Positions 59,855 through 62,031 of a stretch of 62,031 nt of DNA are shown piece after piece. This DNA is from an uncultured Oscillospiraceae bacterium (GTDB lineage Bacteria > Bacillota > Clostridia > Oscillospirales > Acutalibacteraceae): the NCBI GenBank assembly GCA_900541975.1, contig UQLR01000015.1, positions 1-62,031 of the forward strand. The letters are read 5' to 3'. Position numbers and translations under genes: made by a program. The notes below the pieces were generated by a model. It saw only the letters and a program-made list of their open reading frames with translations, was not told the DNA's origin and did not search any database. Within the stretch, counting starts at the first letter, position 1; every line of letters begins with the position of its first letter.

Positions 59855-61249
59855 TTAAATCGTTCTATCGGTTACCTCAACCTTTGTTATAATATCGCGC
59901 AGTCGTTCGCCGTCAATCATATATTCTAAAACTTCATCGACATCTTTACACCATTTTTCTGTTTTTTGCTGGTTGTCTACAAATTTTTCGCAAATTAACA
60001 TTTGCATCCCGGACTCGGATGTGCGTTTTAATTTAGGGAAAATTCCAAATACTCTGTCATTATATTCAAATTCAATTTCTCCGCCACTGTTTACACACCA
60101 CTTAAAATCACTAATCGTTTTAAATCGATTATCTTCCAAACTGTTTTTTTCTATAATCTTTGACATAAATTTCACCTCATATGCTTTAAATTCCGGTGCG
60201 CCATCTGGATAGTTAATTGGCGGTCCGGGTTTTGGATATCCGTTACTCCAATCTATATCATGGTCATGTGGGTCTGTATGAGCCCTTGGATTATCATGAT
60301 CTGTATGGTGCCGCTCTTTTGTTGCTCTGCCATCTTCACCAATTTTTGTTTCTCTATCATATCCGCCTCTTTTTCCATCTGTTCTGCTTTTATTAATATC
60401 TCCGGGCTCACCCAAAAATCTTTCATCTTCGGGCCTACTCGGCCGCCACTTCCCACCATAAGCACTCCCCATGCCTTTTATCTCGTAATCGGATAGTATA
60501 TGCCCAGTCGATTTTATAATGATATCACAATCTTCCGGCCACGGCTCTGCTCCGCAGATATATTTTGCGTATTTAGACGGAACGTATGGATCATCATTCA
60601 TATACCGCCATGAACTCAGTTCATAATCAACAAATACAATATTCCCTTGCATTTCAGGAAACGGCTCATTGTAGCAAATAATTCGTTCCGGCTCAATTTG
60701 CCGCAGCATTTCATTGTAGCCTTTTAGAAAAAACTCTTTTTGATCGCTGTGATTATTGTGTGCCGACACCATGTAGGTTGAAACTGCGACTGTAGACCCT
60801 TTCTCAATCCCGTCAAAACAAAACTCAAAGGTGTTTTCTTCTCCCCAACTGACGGAGGGGATAACCCTTATCCCTTTTGAAGCGTAATATGCTCCACACC
60901 AGCGGTTACGAAAGGTATTGAAAAGCTGCATAACCGGTGCCATTTCAGTGTACATACTAAAATCCGGCGACAATACCGCCCGGTAGCGTTTTAGTTTCTC
61001 TAAGTCTGCGTCAGGGTTCTTCCATACACGTTCAAATTTGTAATCGTAAAGAAAGAAATGCACCATGCGGTTGAGGTGATTATCGCTTTCAAGCTTGGCT
61101 TTGTCAAAGCCGATCAGCCTTAAATCGGTAAAATCATCTTCTTTTGATTGAAACCTCGGGATAATTGGAACTTGCAATTTTCCCTTGCCTTTGAATTGGT
61201 TTCGCAGCAAAAATGGACTTGTATGATACTTGTAGTTTTCTTCTGTCAT
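59855..61249 (-). CDS. DUF4417 protein fused to polymorphic-toxin-like and immunity-like segments
   Basis: 464 residues in three parts. Residues 1 to about 250 are DUF4417 (FDKAKLESDNHLNRMVHFFLYDY, APVMQLFNTFRNRWCGAYYASKGI, VIPSVSWGEENTFEFCFDG), a domain of phage-type proteins. Residues about 265-345 (GGKWRPSRPEDERFLGEPGDI, IGEDGRATKERHHTDHDNPRAH, HDHDIDW) resemble the C-terminal segment of polymorphic toxins. Residues about 370-464 (FKTISDFKWCVNSGGEIEFEY, VLEYMIDGERLRDIITKVEV) resemble the small immunity-type proteins found beside them. The start at 61249 follows AGGAGATG. The fusion could be a relic or a self-neutralised protein. Confidence 0.65.
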   Translation of the reverse strand: MTEENYKYHTSPFLLRNQFKGKGKLQVPIIPRFQSKEDDFTDLRLIGFDKAKLESDNHLNRMVHFFLYDYKFERVWKNPDADLEKLKRYRAVLSPDFSMYTEMAPVMQLFNTFRNRWCGAYYASKGIRVIPSVSWGEENTFEFCFDGIEKGSTVAVSTYMVSAHNNHSDQKEFFLKGYNEMLRQIEPERIICYNEPFPEMQGNIVFVDYELSSWRYMNDDPYVPSKYAKYICGAEPWPEDCDIIIKSTGHILSDYEIKGMGSAYGGKWRPSRPEDERFLGEPGDINKSRTDGKRGGYDRETKIGEDGRATKERHHTDHDNPRAHTDPHDHDIDWSNGYPKPGPPINYPDGAPEFKAYEVKFMSKIIEKNSLEDNRFKTISDFKWCVNSGGEIEFEYNDRVFGIFPKLKRTSESGMQMLICEKFVDNQQKTEKWCKDVDEVLEYMIDGERLRDIITKVEVTDRTI

Positions 61250-61387
61250 TATAACACATCTCCTATTGAATGATAAGAACAAAAAGTCCTTTCACTAATA
61301 GGCTGAAAACAAGCAAAGGTTGCACAAAAATAGGCAACTATTTTTAAATGTTCACAAATTATTTACAAATGCAGTTTGTACAACCAG

Positions 61388-61427
61388 TCGAAAGGCGTCG
61401 AACCTAACTTGATTCGACGCCTTTCGA
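61388..61427. repeat. perfect 15-bp inverted repeat downstream of tRNA-Gly
   Basis: TCGAAAGGCGTCGAA and its complement with a 10-base loop, just past the tRNA-Gly 3' end on the minus strand. There is no T-run; it is perhaps a processing or terminator structure. Confidence 0.7.
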
Positions 61428-61431
61428 TAAA

Positions 61432-61505
61432 TGGAGCGGACAACGGGAATCGAACCCGCTTCCTCAGCTTGGGAAGCTGATGTTCTACCAGTGAACTATG
61501 TCCGC
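61432..61505 (-). tRNA. tRNA-Gly (anticodon CCC)
   Basis: Full cloverleaf on the minus strand starting GCGGACATAGTTC. The anticodon loop TTCCCAA sits in a TCAGC/GCTGA stem; the T-loop is GGTTCGATTCC, and CCA is encoded. Confidence 0.93.
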
Positions 61506-61628
61506 ATAAAACCTCTTAAAAAACGGAACCAAAATCAACGCTGTGCACCCTGTACAGCGTTACTTTGGTTTTGATACGAAAAGCAAACCTTAACGTACAA
61601 AGGCTGTGCGCTAAGGTATAAAACAATT

Positions 61629-61705
61629 TGGTGGAGGCAGAGGGACTCGAACCCACGACCTTTGCGATGTGAACGCAACGCTCTAACCAGCTGAGCCATG
61701 CCTCC
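61629..61705 (-). tRNA. tRNA-Val (anticodon CAC)
   Basis: Cloverleaf on the minus strand starting GGAGGCATGGCTCAGC. Anticodon loop TTCACAT; acceptor GGAGGCA/TGCCTCC; CCA encoded. Confidence 0.93.
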
Positions 61706-61736
61706 ATATTTCCCCGCGGCAGGCGCCGCGGTGCTT

Positions 61737-61811
61737 TGGCTGGGCTAGCTGGATTCGAACCAGCGAGTGACGGAGTCAAAGTCCGTTGCCTTACCGCTTG
61801 GCTATAGCCCA
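61737..61811 (-). tRNA. tRNA-Gln (anticodon TTG)
   Basis: Cloverleaf on the minus strand starting TGGGCTATAGCCAAGC. Anticodon loop CTTTGAC; CCA encoded. Confidence 0.93.
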
Positions 61812-61878
61812 TTAATTGGAAAGGCTTTCCGCCAACCCGTAATATTATGACACAAAGCATAAAGCTTTTATACGGCGC

Positions 61879-61925
61879 GCTGCGCAGGCCTTTTTTCTGC
61901 CTGCGCAGGCCTTTTTTCTGCCTGC
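61879..61925. repeat. 21-bp tandem repeat in the tRNA spacer
   Basis: TGCGCAGGCCTTTTTTCTGCC occurs twice in a row, and a third partial unit follows. Each unit looks like the tail of a small terminator. Confidence 0.7.
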
Positions 61926-61969
61926 GCACGCCCCCTTCGGCCGGCATTGCCGCCAGTGTAAATTACAAA

Positions 61970-62031
61970 TGGTGATCCATCGGAGATTCGAACTCCGGAC
62001 ACCTTGATTAAAAGTCAAGTGCTCTGCCAAC
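61970..62031 (-). tRNA. tRNA-Lys (anticodon TTT), cut by the window end
   Basis: The 3' three-quarters of the cloverleaf: anticodon loop CTTTTAA in a CTTGA/TCAAG stem, T-loop AGTTCGAATCT, CCA encoded. The 5' end lies beyond the window. Confidence 0.9.

Noticed and set aside
59658..59858. 66-codon + strand frame after vanZ
   Set aside because: It runs through the hairpin at 59679 and lacks an RBS and protein-like composition.

Overview
The window reads as a chromosome segment of a low-to-mid GC Bacillota of class Clostridia, probably an anaerobic gut lineage. The evidence is AGGAGG-type ribosome sites with frequent GTG and TTG starts, SpoVG, VanZ, PadR/DUF1048, a class C sortase with Cna-B pilins, SpoIIE-type phosphatase signalling, and tRNAs with encoded CCA. 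No species can be named from the sequence alone.

Bases 1 to about 30951 are an almost complete integrative conjugative element (ICE). Nearly all of it is transcribed leftwards. From right to left it carries parA and parB, a SpoVG-like protein, SSB, small DUF3846/DUF3789 proteins, a lipoprotein, a sortase-assembled pilus and giant Cna-B adhesin (14.9-23.0 kb), a type IV secretion core (VirB2-, VirB6-, PrgI-, VirB4- and CHAP-like), a MobC-like protein, a relaxase with Sel1 repeats, a TOPRIM primase, a VirD4 coupling protein and a replication initiator. A RelB-YoeB toxin-antitoxin pair lies at the left. The tyrosine integrase (30011-30889) reads into a 33-bp copy of a tRNA-Arg 3' end, the likely attachment site. 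Past that site the ICE left end starts again (31420 aligns with base 1). It carries different cargo (PadR/DUF1048 and a 16-codon stump of an ABC ATPase) and stops near 32775, so a decayed second element appears to sit in tandem. A palindrome, GTGGGACAATTTGTCCCAC and variants, recurs about ten times in this 32-kb region, once inside parB. I did not see it elsewhere in the window.

Bases 32.8-43.9 kb are chromosomal sugar genes: a frameshifted azoreductase, then a leftward operon of eight genes (PfkB kinase, NagB-like deaminase, GH4 glycosidase, DeoR regulator, CUT1 ABC importer, aldose-epimerase-like protein). Divergent to it is an unusual ROK kinase-SIS isomerase fusion. A 12-bp inverted repeat lies over the operon promoter.

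Bases 44.0-58.5 kb look like a partner-switching signalling region: an orphan binding protein, CstA, an RsbW-like kinase (frameshifted), a membrane SpoIIE-type phosphatase, a kinase-fold/VOC hybrid, a STAS protein, a lipoprotein, and a 1134-residue polypeptide. That polypeptide joins 2.5 binding-protein domains, an ABC permease, an ABC ATPase and a C-terminal RsbW-like domain. Embedded among these is a three-gene unit: a membrane-anchored aerolysin-like protein, a small membrane protein and a PrsW-family protease. I regard this region as the most likely undescribed system in the window.

The right end holds VanZ, a DUF4417/polymorphic-toxin-like/immunity-like fusion, and a tRNA cluster (Gly, Val, Gln and a partial Lys).
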